NCBI GenBank assembly: GCA_947624255.1
Contig: CANQJO010000002.1
Span: forward strand, 124,001 to 188,000
Reading direction: 5' to 3'
Source of the DNA: an uncultured Ruminococcus sp.
GTDB lineage: Bacteria > Bacillota > Clostridia > Oscillospirales > Ruminococcaceae
Length of the DNA stretch: 64,000 nucleotides
Shown here: piece after piece, positions 42,679 through 51,797 of the stretch
Layout: the number at the start of each line of letters is the position of its first letter
How positions within the stretch are numbered: position 1 is the first letter of the stretch
Program-made: the position numbers and the translations under genes
Notes under the pieces: model-generated
The model's input: only the letters and a program-made list of their open reading frames with translations
Told to the model about the DNA's origin: nothing
Databases searched by the model: none

Positions 42679-43910
42679 CGTCTTTCTCCTTTCAGCGACC
42701 GTGCGCAGTTTCTGCCTGCTGCTGTTCCCGATGACCATGCCCATTGCAGGTTATAGCCTCCGCAGTCGCCTACAGTGTCGAGTATCTCTCCGGCAAAAAA
42801 AATTCCCTTTTCGAGTGATGATCCAAGCTCATCATTGATGCATGAAGCATGGATACCTCCGCGTGTTGCCTGCGCATTCTGCCACGGTGAGCTTCCCTGC
42901 ACATGAAATTCAAGGCATTTGATATTCCGTGCTATGAGGAACAGGTCATTATGAGAAAGTGCTGATATTTTTTCCGACAGCGGTCTTTTCAGCGTGCGCT
43001 TGACTATATAAAGTGCCAAATTTTTAACAAATGCACCGGTGAGAAATTCCTCAAGAGAAAAATCGCCTCTTGACCGGCGTATATCTTCAAGATACTTCAT
43101 TAGCTGTTCATTGCTCATATCCGGCAGAAGATCAAGGCATATCCTTAATTTTCCGTCATGCTCGGCGAGAAAATGAGCCATATTGAAAACGCATATGCCT
43201 GAAAGCGAATTATCGGTGAACTGTATCTCTCCTTGCTCTTCGCCAAGGAGCTTTTTATCTGAAAATGCCCTGACGCTTCCCTTGACACGGATCCCTTTCA
43301 GTCCTTTCAGCACTCCGGGATCAACTTTCAAAGGTGCTGCTGCCGGAGTGATCTTTGCAATTTTATAGCCTCTTTCTCTGAAAAGTCTTATAATGCTCCC
43401 GTCAGTGCCGAAACGTGGAGCAGCGTAACCTCCTGCACATATGATCAGTCTGCGGCATGATATCGAGTCATTCCCGGAGAATATTTCAAATGCCTCCGAA
43501 TGACCTGTTATTGAATCTGCATTAAATCCGCAGATCTCCCTTACTCCAAGAGATGCGCATTTCAGTCTCAGTGCATTTGATACCGTAGCTGCACTGTAGC
43601 TTGCAGGATATATCCTGCCCTCACTGTCAGAGGCGGTAAGCACTCCCATATCCGCAAAGAAATCGACAGCATCGGGAGTATTTTTTATTATTTTCATCGC
43701 ATCAATTGAGCCGTGATAAAATCTTTCGCATAAATTTTTATTTCCGAGATTGCAGCGCCCTCCGCCCGTGGCAAGTATTTTGCTTGCAACACGTTCAAGG
43801 CGTTCAGCGATCACGACATTGATCGAGGGAGACTCCGTTTTAGCAGCAATAGCCGCCGACAGACCGGAAGCACCGCCTCCCACAACGGCGATATCTGTTT
43901 TTATTTTCAT
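42675..43910 (-). CDS. NAD(P)/FAD-dependent oxidoreductase, HI0933/BaiN family
   Basis: 411 residues. AVVGGGASGLSAAIAAKT and ERVASKILATGGGRCNLGNKN at the N terminus and FFAGEILDTVGDCGGYNLQWAWSSG at the C terminus are diagnostic of the HI0933-like flavoproteins, one of which (BaiN) is linked to bile-acid 7-dehydroxylation. Substrate not inferable. Coupled to the second flavoprotein gene by overlap. Confidence 0.9.
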   Translation of the reverse strand: MKIKTDIAVVGGGASGLSAAIAAKTESPSINVVIAERLERVASKILATGGGRCNLGNKNLCERFYHGSIDAMKIIKNTPDAVDFFADMGVLTASDSEGRIYPASYSAATVSNALRLKCASLGVREICGFNADSITGHSEAFEIFSGNDSISCRRLIICAGGYAAPRFGTDGSIIRLFRERGYKIAKITPAAAPLKVDPGVLKGLKGIRVKGSVRAFSDKKLLGEEQGEIQFTDNSLSGICVFNMAHFLAEHDGKLRICLDLLPDMSNEQLMKYLEDIRRSRGDFSLEEFLTGAFVKNLALYIVKRTLKRPLSEKISALSHNDLFLIARNIKCLEFHVQGSSPWQNAQATRGGIHASCINDELGSSLEKGIFFAGEILDTVGDCGGYNLQWAWSSGTAAGRNCARSLKGERR

Positions 43911-43984
43911 ATAACCTCCATAATATCAATGAGGGCATATTGCATCTTTTTTTCCTTTGACCGCAAAGCACGGATCTTCGGGAG

Positions 43985-44935
43985 TCACTGCTTTTTGAGC
44001 TTGCCGTTATTCAGCTCTTTCACATAAACGTCAAGCTGATTGAACGGTATCTCTATGCCGTTTTCATCGAAACCTGCCTTTACCTCTTCAAGAAGGGCAT
44101 ACCGCACTTCATTGTAATCATTGTTCTCCACCCAGACGAATACATCTATCGAAACAGAACTTTCATTATGTGCTGCCATGCGGACGAGCGGTTCGGGAGA
44201 TGCTGCGATCTCCTTTTTGCTGCTTATAATGTTCAGAATGATATCCCTTGCCTTTGAGTAGTCTGCGGTGTAGGAGATATCAAATCTCAGGTCGATGCGC
44301 CTTGTAGGACTTTCCGTATAATTGACTATTTTTGCATCTGTGACTTTTCCGTTGGGAATAAATATGGTCTTGCAGTCAAAGCTCTCGATCTTCGTGTAGA
44401 GTATGCCGATCGTGATTACCTTTCCGACCGAACCGTCAAGCTCAACTATATCTCCCGAGACAAAAGGCTTTGAAAAAAGTATTATAAATCCTCCGGCAAG
44501 ATTTGAAAGGCAATTTTGCAGCGCAAGGCTGACTGCCAGTCCTGCTGCACCGAATATTGTTATCACCGATGACATGGGTACATTGAGAACGGTTAGTGCC
44601 ATTATCAGAACTACCATATATAATATCACTTTTATCAACGATACAAGAAAGCTCTTTGCCGCACCGTCTATATTTGATTTTTTGAGAGTTTTTTTGAAAA
44701 CTCCTGCGATGAGCCGTGAGATGAGCACTCCGATGATAAGTATTGCAAGAGCCATTATCAGTGAGGGAACAGCATGACTGAAATATGCAAGCGCACGTTC
44801 AAGAATACCGGCAGTCCTGTTCACCTGCTCCTGTATCGTTGCAAAGGAGGTCGTCTCAGTGATCTCAGATATCACAGATCCCGCGCCATCAGTAACTATA
44901 GAAGTAATATCTGTCTGATTCATATATCCGATCAT
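43985..44935 (-). CDS. MscS-type mechanosensitive channel
   Basis: 316 residues with three membrane segments (about 50-75, 90-115, 120-145). The pore helix GAAGLAVSLALQNCLSNLAGGFIILFSKPF and the following beta domain GDIVELDGSVGKVITIGILYTKIESFD, quoted in part, are typical of small MscS channels that release solutes on hypo-osmotic shock. Own promoter upstream. Confidence 0.92.
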   Translation of the reverse strand: MIGYMNQTDITSIVTDGAGSVISEITETTSFATIQEQVNRTAGILERALAYFSHAVPSLIMALAILIIGVLISRLIAGVFKKTLKKSNIDGAAKSFLVSLIKVILYMVVLIMALTVLNVPMSSVITIFGAAGLAVSLALQNCLSNLAGGFIILFSKPFVSGDIVELDGSVGKVITIGILYTKIESFDCKTIFIPNGKVTDAKIVNYTESPTRRIDLRFDISYTADYSKARDIILNIISSKKEIAASPEPLVRMAAHNESSVSIDVFVWVENNDYNEVRYALLEEVKAGFDENGIEIPFNQLDVYVKELNNGKLKKQ

Positions 44936-45048
44936 ATCCTGTTATTGAAATATTTTTATACAAAAGGCAGCACCGCACAAAAGCCGCACTGCAAAAAGCG
45001 CATACTCCCGGGGATAATTTTCTCCGGACATATGACTGCCATATGATA

Positions 45049-45077
45049 ATTATAGCAGAATATGAAAAAAAGGTCAA
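45049..45077 (-). promoter_or_regulatory. Promoter of the MscS gene
   Basis: On the minus strand TTGACC (45072-45077), 17 bases, TATAAT (45049-45054), about 115 bases before the gene. Confidence 0.7.
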
Positions 45078-45130
45078 TGCTTTTCGTGAGTTAAATTATT
45101 TTACCATATTTGCGTATAACAGAAAATGGA

Positions 45131-45159
45131 TTGACTTTTTCCATGATGCGTGGTATAAT
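45131..45159 (+). promoter_or_regulatory. Promoter of the moxR operon
   Basis: TTGACT (45131-45136), 17 bases, TATAAT (45154-45159), 52 bases before the moxR start. It faces away from the MscS promoter in the same gap. Confidence 0.75.
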
Positions 45160-45211
45160 TACTTTATAAGTATATGAAAACAAAAAATTTAAAAAATCCG
45201 GAGATCTGAAA

Positions 45212-46171
45212 ATGAATAATTCGTACTATACAGATATGATCAATCGTATTCTCAATGAAATGAGAAAAGCAGTCATCGGAAAGGATACTATCCTGATAAA
45301 GGTACTGCTTGCAATGTTCTGCCGAGGACATATCCTTATCGAGGATATCCCCGGTGTGGGAAAAACTACTCTCGCACTCTCGCTTTCAAAGGCTCTTTCT
45401 TTGGAGCATAATCGTATGCAGTTCACACCCGATGTTCTTCCCTCGGATATAACGGGATTCTCGGTATATAACAAAAGCAGCGGTCAGTTTGAATTTCATC
45501 CCGGTGTGGCGTTCTGCAACCTTTTTCTTGCCGATGAGATAAACCGTACCTCCAGCAAGACTCAATCAGCACTCCTTGAGCTCATGGAGGAAAAAAGCAT
45601 AACAGTTGACGGCAACACGTACAAGCTCCCAGAACCGTATACGGTCATAGCAACACAGAATCCCATTGGTTCGGCAGGTACTCATAATCTGCCTGATTCA
45701 CAGCTTGACCGTTTTATGATAAAGCTCAGCATGGGATATCCCGACTATGAAAATGAGGTCGCAATACTCAGATCCAAATATAATGCCAATCCTCTTGACG
45801 GCATAAGTCCCGTTGCCGATGCATCGTTCATAACCGAAATACAGGACTATATCTCAAATATCTATGTTGATGACAGGATCTACGAGTATATAGTATCTAT
45901 TGCGGCAGCTACAAGGGATCACTCTATGATTAAGCTCGGTGTAAGTCCCAGAGGTACTCTTGCACTGATGCAGATCGCCAAGGGTGTTGCTGTTGCTATG
46001 GGGCGTAATTTTGTGCTTCCTGATGACGTGGTCTATATCTGCGGAGACGTTTTTGAACATCGTATCATACTCAGCTCAAAAGCAAAGCTTTCTGAGGTGT
46101 CTCCGCAGGAGATCATCGCCGATATACTTAAAAAAGTTCCCGTTCCGAGAATATCATCACCACAGAGGTGA
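45212..46171 (+). CDS. MoxR-family AAA+ ATPase
   Basis: 319 residues. Walker A in EDIPGVGKTTLALSLSKAL, Walker B in CNLFLADEINRTSSKTQSALLELMEE, sensor 1 in VIATQNPIGSAGTHNLPDSQLDRFM. MoxR ATPases act as chaperones for metal or complex assembly with DUF58 proteins. It is the first gene of a moxR-DUF58-transglutaminase-DUF308 unit; the DUF58 gene starts 4 bases after its stop. Confidence 0.94.
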   Translation: MNNSYYTDMINRILNEMRKAVIGKDTILIKVLLAMFCRGHILIEDIPGVGKTTLALSLSKALSLEHNRMQFTPDVLPSDITGFSVYNKSSGQFEFHPGVAFCNLFLADEINRTSSKTQSALLELMEEKSITVDGNTYKLPEPYTVIATQNPIGSAGTHNLPDSQLDRFMIKLSMGYPDYENEVAILRSKYNANPLDGISPVADASFITEIQDYISNIYVDDRIYEYIVSIAAATRDHSMIKLGVSPRGTLALMQIAKGVAVAMGRNFVLPDDVVYICGDVFEHRIILSSKAKLSEVSPQEIIADILKKVPVPRISSPQR

Positions 46172-46175
46172 AGTC

Positions 46176-47369
46176 ATGCTCATTACAAAATTGCTTTTCC
46201 TGATTTTTATCCTGATCTGCTCCGCTTTTTATATTCTGTATCTCTGGGATTTCGCACTTGTGCTGCTTGTGGTGATGATATCGCTTCCGGTGATAATGCT
46301 CATATCTGTGCTCATAGCAAGACATTCAATAAGTGCGGAATTTTCAATGCCGAGTGACATAACAGGGAAAAACCGGATATTCCCTATTCAGCTTGATGTG
46401 ACTAACCGGAGCTTTATTCCCATCGGCAAAGCTGAGGCTCACATTGAATACTACAATGTTTTCAGTGACCGGATAGCTGCATTCGATGTCGTTATGCCGA
46501 TACAGCCGAGGAATTCACAAAGAGTTACTTTCCGGCTCAGTTCAAGATTCTGTGGGATAGTCAAGATCAGAAGCGCATACATCAGCATTTATGATCCGTT
46601 AAGGATCTTCCGGTTCAAGGTGGGAAAAAATGCTTCAGCCGAAATTGCTGTCATGCCTGAAAGCCGTGATATTTCAGGCACTGTTTCATACATCGACCGT
46701 ATTGATGAGGAAAGCACTGCCTTTTCCGAAAACAAACCCGGTGATGATCCGTCAGAGGTATTCTCTCTCAGAGAATATATTCCCGGAGATAAGCTGAACC
46801 GCATACACTGGAAACTGAGCTCAAAAAGCGATGACTTCATTGTAAAGGAATTCAGTCTGCCTGTAGATATACCGTCTGTTCTGTTTCTTGACATGAAATG
46901 CTACGAGGATTCTGCTTATACGCTGCCTATATTTGACACTCTTATCGAGACTGTATGCTCCCTTTCACGATTTCTGTTGGAGAATGAAAGGATGCACAGG
47001 ATCATCTACTTTAATGCAGGTGAAAAACGCTTCATAGACGTGGAGATCAATGATCTGCAATCAATGAATGAGGTCATTAAAAGTATCGTGACCTCTGTGC
47101 GTGATAATCTGTACTGTCTGCCTCCTGAGAAATATTTCTCTGAAGATCCAACGCTTTCGGCATCGTCATTCACGTTCATAAGCTCCTCGCAGGATCATGC
47201 GCTGCTCTCGTATATTGACGAGGAAATTGATGCGGATATTAAAAATGCCGTCATCATAATAAAAGATCATGCCGGATCGTCTGAGGTGAAAGAAATGTTT
47301 GACCGGCTTGATGTTATCCCTGTCGTAATAGGAAGGATCTCTTCCTCCATAAAGGATATTGATATTTAA
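46176..47369 (+). CDS. DUF58 (von Willebrand A-like) protein
   Basis: 397 residues. Two membrane segments at about 5-50, then a beta domain, then a DUF58 region with the diagnostic SLREYIPGDKLNRIHWKLSSKSDDFIVKEF (quoted in part as REYIPGDKLNRIHW) and a VWA-like fold. It partners MoxR. The ATG at 46176 follows GAGGTGAAG; the ORF start at 45984 is inside moxR. The last base is shared with the next ATG. Confidence 0.9.
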   Translation: MLITKLLFLIFILICSAFYILYLWDFALVLLVVMISLPVIMLISVLIARHSISAEFSMPSDITGKNRIFPIQLDVTNRSFIPIGKAEAHIEYYNVFSDRIAAFDVVMPIQPRNSQRVTFRLSSRFCGIVKIRSAYISIYDPLRIFRFKVGKNASAEIAVMPESRDISGTVSYIDRIDEESTAFSENKPGDDPSEVFSLREYIPGDKLNRIHWKLSSKSDDFIVKEFSLPVDIPSVLFLDMKCYEDSAYTLPIFDTLIETVCSLSRFLLENERMHRIIYFNAGEKRFIDVEINDLQSMNEVIKSIVTSVRDNLYCLPPEKYFSEDPTLSASSFTFISSSQDHALLSYIDEEIDADIKNAVIIIKDHAGSSEVKEMFDRLDVIPVVIGRISSSIKDIDI

Positions 47370-50035
47370 TGGATAAAATAAGCAAAAATATGAGCGGAAT
47401 TACGATCTGTGACAGCATTGTAATGTCCGTGAAGAAAAAAAGACCAAACCTTCGCAAGGCAGAGGCTGTATTAGTTGCCGTATGCGGATTCACTTCTGTT
47501 ATAATGTCCTTTCTCGGGATGTTCACGTTCAATTTCAGCATTGCTCCCGTTCTGACGGCTGCAATAGCATTTTCCGCATTTTATATCACACTCTCGGTGA
47601 TCGGCGGAAAGGCTCAGTGGCTGATACCGGTCTCGGCAGTGATCTTCGTTGCGGCAGCAGTTAAGATGCACGAGAAAATATTGCTCGGACTCAAATATGT
47701 ATACAATATCATTTATAAGGAAGCATTTCACACTGAGATAAATTATTATAAATTCGTAAAGCCCCGCTTTGAGGAGGGATCCACTACTGTTCTTTTTATT
47801 TTCGTTGTATGGCTTCTTGCATTGGTGATATATTACTTCACCATATGCCACACGAATCCGATACTTCCTCTCATGGTGACATTTCCCATAATCGAGATCG
47901 GTCTTTACAATGGTATCAGGATATCCGTACTCTGGGGAATGCTCACTGTCGCTTACTGGTTTGCTCTCCTTGCAATGTCAACTATTGATGCCGGTGAATA
48001 CTCCGGCGGTCCGGGAGGGTTTGTCCGAAAAGACGATCTGTTCTTTCCGAAACGCCGGATGCAGCTTAAAGTCACCGAAAAATGCGGGATATTCATTATG
48101 GCTGCCGTGATGATGATTACTGCTGTGACCGGCGCTGTAATGACTTTGATAAATTATGAACGCAGCGATGAGATCAACCGCAAAAGAAAAAATATCAGCG
48201 AGGCGCTCAGCTCATTCACTCTCGAAAATTTTTCTGAAAGCATTTCAAGGCTCACTGAGGCTTTTGGGTTCAGCTTCAGCTACGAGAACCATAAGCTCGG
48301 AACTAACGATCACATCAGGTATAAAAGCACTACAGATCTCGTTGTCACCTTTGAGAATAAATGCTCCGATGCGATATATCTCAAGGATTTCACGGGAGCA
48401 GCGTATAATGACAATGAGTGGTTTGCTCTCAGAGATAAAAGCTACAATGACAGCATTTTCGATGATTTCTATGATTACGGAATATATCCCCAGGATATGC
48501 CTGCTCTGTTCTCTTCAATAATTGACAGCGAAGCTCAGAGGAATACTATGTGGATCACCTCAAAGCTCAAAAAAAAGAAGAGCTTCTCCCCCTACGGAAC
48601 ATATAACTTAGGCGGACTTTCCTATATCAAAGACAACAGCGTAAGCAATTCTGAGAACGGTTCTTCATATAAATTTCTGAGTGCTTCCTCCGAGCGCATA
48701 TCTGCCTTGCTTGAGGAGCTCAATACAAAAAAATACAGCATCAGTGAAATAGACAGCACAGATCATGCAAAATGGAAGGACACGATCATTGATTACTGCG
48801 GTAAAAATGATCTTCTTGAAAATGATCGCATTACCGTAGAATCATCTGTCCCGACTGATGAAAGTATAATGTATGAAAATCCTCAGTTCATTATGGCAGA
48901 GCTTCTTGAAAACTCATATCGGGATTTTGTTTACGATAATTATTTGCAGCTTCCGGACAGCAACAGTATGGAAGAGATAAGAGATGAATACTCCGCAATA
49001 CTTGATAATGCCGGAAGCGCCGGAACTGCCGCAGAAAAATATGAGCTTCTTCTTGCTCTCAGAGACAAGATGAATACCGATAACAAGTACACACTATCTC
49101 CCGGAAAAACTCCCCGAAACAGAGATTTCGCAAGCTATTTCCTTACGGAAAACCACAAAGGATACTGTATCCACTTTGCTACATCAGGCGTACTCCTTGC
49201 AAGAATGGCAGGTATCCCTGCAAGATATGCAACAGGCTATATCATAGTTGCCGATGATTTTTCCGATGAAAGCAAAAACTCTGACGGTTCATACACTATA
49301 AATGTAAAGGATAACAGAAGCCATGCATGGACAGAGATATATCTCGATGGATACGGCTGGCTCCCGTTTGAATTCACCGCAGGATATTCTGACAGCACAG
49401 CAGGTCACGATGAGCCTCAGACGACAGTCACCTCCGCTTCGGCAGCAATTACAACAACGACGGTGACAGCAAGCAGTACATCAAGCACAAAAATCAGCAC
49501 ATCAAGTAAAACCTCTGCAGCGGTATCAACAACGGAGAGCACCTCAGAAAATACAACATCAGCCTACAAAGCTGAGTCGAACGGAGATACCGGACCTCCC
49601 GGTAAAAACGATCATCTGTTTATGCTGATACCCCCTGCGGTCATAATTCTTGCACTTGCCGCAATAATGCTGAGAAGACTCATCATTACCCGAAAGCGGG
49701 CTCGCCGTTTCACCTCCGGATCAAGCATGAGGCAGATCGGTTCGATCTACAGATATGCCGAATCACTTCTGGAATGTCTTGACATCAAAAACGAGAATAT
49801 GCGATATCTTGACTTTGCGGAATTTGCCGAACAGCACATTGCGGGAAATTACCTTACTCCCGGAAGCTTCAGAAAGCTTACGGAGATAACTCTGCGCTCC
49901 GACTTCGGCAATACTGCTCCCGATAAGGAGGAGCTTGAATTCTCCCGAAAAACAGTATCAGAGCTTGCGGAAAATATCTATTCCCGATCGGGAGTTCTCA
50001 GAAAGCTTTATCTGAAATTCATAAAGGTGATATGA
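47369..50035 (+). CDS. Membrane transglutaminase-like protein
   Basis: 888 residues. About six membrane segments at 35-255, an extracytoplasmic region, a transglutaminase-like core with Cys600 in HKGYCIHFATSG, His652 in NRSHAWTEIYLDGYGW and a following GWLPFEFTAGY, a Ser/Thr-rich linker at about 690-740, a further membrane segment (LIPPAVIILALAAIML) and a cytoplasmic tail of about 110 residues. Such proteins may act as wall proteases or cross-linking enzymes, usually beside moxR and DUF58 genes as here. Confidence 0.92.
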   Translation: MDKISKNMSGITICDSIVMSVKKKRPNLRKAEAVLVAVCGFTSVIMSFLGMFTFNFSIAPVLTAAIAFSAFYITLSVIGGKAQWLIPVSAVIFVAAAVKMHEKILLGLKYVYNIIYKEAFHTEINYYKFVKPRFEEGSTTVLFIFVVWLLALVIYYFTICHTNPILPLMVTFPIIEIGLYNGIRISVLWGMLTVAYWFALLAMSTIDAGEYSGGPGGFVRKDDLFFPKRRMQLKVTEKCGIFIMAAVMMITAVTGAVMTLINYERSDEINRKRKNISEALSSFTLENFSESISRLTEAFGFSFSYENHKLGTNDHIRYKSTTDLVVTFENKCSDAIYLKDFTGAAYNDNEWFALRDKSYNDSIFDDFYDYGIYPQDMPALFSSIIDSEAQRNTMWITSKLKKKKSFSPYGTYNLGGLSYIKDNSVSNSENGSSYKFLSASSERISALLEELNTKKYSISEIDSTDHAKWKDTIIDYCGKNDLLENDRITVESSVPTDESIMYENPQFIMAELLENSYRDFVYDNYLQLPDSNSMEEIRDEYSAILDNAGSAGTAAEKYELLLALRDKMNTDNKYTLSPGKTPRNRDFASYFLTENHKGYCIHFATSGVLLARMAGIPARYATGYIIVADDFSDESKNSDGSYTINVKDNRSHAWTEIYLDGYGWLPFEFTAGYSDSTAGHDEPQTTVTSASAAITTTTVTASSTSSTKISTSSKTSAAVSTTESTSENTTSAYKAESNGDTGPPGKNDHLFMLIPPAVIILALAAIMLRRLIITRKRARRFTSGSSMRQIGSIYRYAESLLECLDIKNENMRYLDFAEFAEQHIAGNYLTPGSFRKLTEITLRSDFGNTAPDKEELEFSRKTVSELAENIYSRSGVLRKLYLKFIKVI

Positions 50036-50088
50036 ATCATGCCGCAGCAGATACGAATATTATCGGATATTATCAGAAAGGAAAAATT

Positions 50089-50625
50089 ATGAAAATAGGT
50101 AATGTAAATTTTATCCTTAAAGGGATATTTCTCCTCAGCGGAGGTCTTGTCATAGCACTTTTCCCCGGAATTATCTCCAAAATATGCTATATTATCGGTG
50201 CAATTGTAGTGATATCCTGCATTCTGACACTGATAACCTCCGGCGGAGGAGGTTTCCCGGGGCTCAGCATCGGAGGAATAATTATAGGAATACTCATTAT
50301 GTTTCTGCCGAAGCTCCTCTCAATAAGTCTTCCGATGATCGTTGGCATTCTGTTTGCATCATACGGAATAAGCCGCATCGTAAAAGGCATCAACGGCGGC
50401 GGAAAAAATACCCGGACGAATATTATTTTCGGGATAATTGTTGCCGTTGTCGGAGTATTTATCATCTTCAATCCTTTTAAGTCCGTTATGATAGCACGTT
50501 ATCTTATAGGCGGAGCGATGCTCCTTATGGCAGCCTTCAACTTCTACGTTGCATACGTGATCTCTCAAAGGAACAAGAACTCAACAGACAAGATCATTGA
50601 CATTGATGATTTTTCAGTCAAATAA
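50089..50625 (+). CDS. DUF308 (HdeD-like) membrane protein
   Basis: 178 residues with about six short membrane segments in three hairpins (for example IFLLSGGLVIALFPGII and IGGAMLLMAAFNFYVAYV), the HdeD/DUF308 pattern. Function unclear, often tied to envelope stress. The ATG at 50089 has AGAAAGGA before it; the ATG at 50032, which overlaps the transglutaminase stop, is an alternative. Confidence 0.8.
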   Translation: MKIGNVNFILKGIFLLSGGLVIALFPGIISKICYIIGAIVVISCILTLITSGGGGFPGLSIGGIIIGILIMFLPKLLSISLPMIVGILFASYGISRIVKGINGGGKNTRTNIIFGIIVAVVGVFIIFNPFKSVMIARYLIGGAMLLMAAFNFYVAYVISQRNKNSTDKIIDIDDFSVK

Positions 50626-50638
50626 TACCGAACCCAAA

Positions 50639-50692
50639 AAACAGGAGACAGATCTGACATAAATTTTGCCGGATCTGTCTCCTGTTGTTTAT
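50639..50692 (+). terminator. Terminator of the moxR operon
   Basis: AACAGGAGACAGATC pairs with GATCTGTCTCCTGTT around a 17-base loop, followed by GTTT. Confidence 0.7.
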
Positions 50693-50734
50693 AAAACCGG
50701 TATCAGAAGCTCTTATTTGAAAAGTACCTTCGGA

Positions 50735-50980
50735 TCATGCCTGCAGATATGATCTGACAAGCACCTGAAGCAGCTCGTCACGGTCGATGTGGCGAATAAG
50801 ACTCCTTGCGTTATTATAGGTGGTTATGTATGTCGGATCTTCTGACAGAATATAACCAACTATCTGATTTATGGGATTATATCCCTTCTGAACAAGAGCG
50901 TCATAAATGATCGTGAGATTTTTTTTCAGCTCTGCCTCCTTATCCTCATTGACAGTAAATGTCATAGTTTTATCGAACAT
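50735..50980 (-). CDS. ireB: IreB family regulatory protein (UPF0297)
   Basis: 81 residues. [14 protein letters not shown]..., [46 protein letters not shown], quoted in part, is the UPF0297/IreB sequence. In Enterococcus IreB is a substrate of the PASTA kinase IreK and affects cell-wall stress resistance. Usually followed by ruvX and a DUF1292 gene; here it is alone. Confidence 0.93.
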   Translation of the reverse strand: MFDKTMTFTVNEDKEAELKKNLTIIYDALVQKGYNPINQIVGYILSEDPTYITTYNNARSLIRHIDRDELLQVLVRSYLQA

Positions 50981-51091
50981 AATATCAGCCTCCTGACGGT
51001 AAAATATTTATGCCTGATAGGTTATCGGCTTTTTTGAAAGAGTCTGTGCGGAAAGTGTCCCGCCTGAGACACGATCTCATTCATGAATAAT

Positions 51092-51120
51092 ATTATACAA
51101 TACATTGTGAAATATTTCAA
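51092..51120 (-). promoter_or_regulatory. Promoter of ireB
   Basis: On the minus strand TTGAAA (51115-51120), 17 bases, TATAAT (51092-51097), about 110 bases before the start. Confidence 0.7.
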
Positions 51121-51260
51121 GAGAAAAGAATAAATTTTCGCTATTTGACTGTATTTAATTGTTGATTTTATGGATTTTGCACAATAAAGCACCCCAAAAC
51201 AGGCTGAACTGCCGGAGCGGATATGTACTGCCCGAAGATATCTCCGGGCAAGAGAGAGGT

Positions 51261-51443
51261 TCAGCCGCAGCAGCCTGTTCTCTTTACGAAAGAGTTGCAG
51301 TCGGTACACTCAGGCACAGTGGGGTTAGCCTCGTGAGTACCCACTGTAATGCAGTCGAGAGAACAGTAGTTTTCAGTGACCATGTTATGCTGACACTGAG
51401 CTACGGTACACTTGATGTTATCATTTTTCTTTTTGTTTTCCAT
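51261..51443 (-). CDS. DUF1540 domain protein
   Basis: 60 residues with eight cysteines: IKCTVAQCQHN, YCSLDCITVGTHEANPT and CTDCNSFVKRTGCC. The spacing fits DUF1540, a small metal-binding (probably zinc) domain found in Clostridia and often linked to spore or stress proteins. The ATG at 51443 has GAGGAG before it. Confidence 0.85.
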   Translation of the reverse strand: MENKKKNDNIKCTVAQCQHNMVTENYCSLDCITVGTHEANPTVPECTDCNSFVKRTGCCG

Positions 51444-51797
51444 TTTCAACATCTCCTCGGATACTTGTTTTATCAGTTCGCAAGAGATCGTCTCTCTGTG
51501 AACCGTTGTCCATATTATTACACAAACACGCAATATTATTCATTGGAGATGACGCTGTTCAAAGCTCTGCGTCTGCTTTGGGAAAGCTCTTGATGACGGC
51601 TGATTTTTCATGAAAGAGGATCATCAGCGGTGTCTTTAAGATTATTTCAATAATGGCAGTTTATAATAAGCTCCGAAATGAAACACAGAGGCTGTCTGTG
51701 ATAATACCGATCTCAGTCTGAAACCAGAGGATCTTTGAGAAGATCCTGCACGGTTCTCAGAATGAGATCAGTATAAGTTATAAGGAGAGCGATCATA
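51444..51797. promoter_or_regulatory. Leader region of the dockerin gene
   Basis: No gene seen. TATAAT at 51662-51667 could be the -10 of the dockerin gene, though the -35 is poor. A perfect hairpin AGGATCTT-TGAG-AAGATCCT (51728-51747) lies in the leader, 50 bases before the start, without a T-run. ORF 51159-51593 is a shadow of the DUF1540 gene. Confidence 0.35.

Noticed and set aside
51159-51593. 144-residue plus-strand ORF
   Set aside because: It is the shadow of the DUF1540 gene, which has the cysteine pattern and ribosome site.
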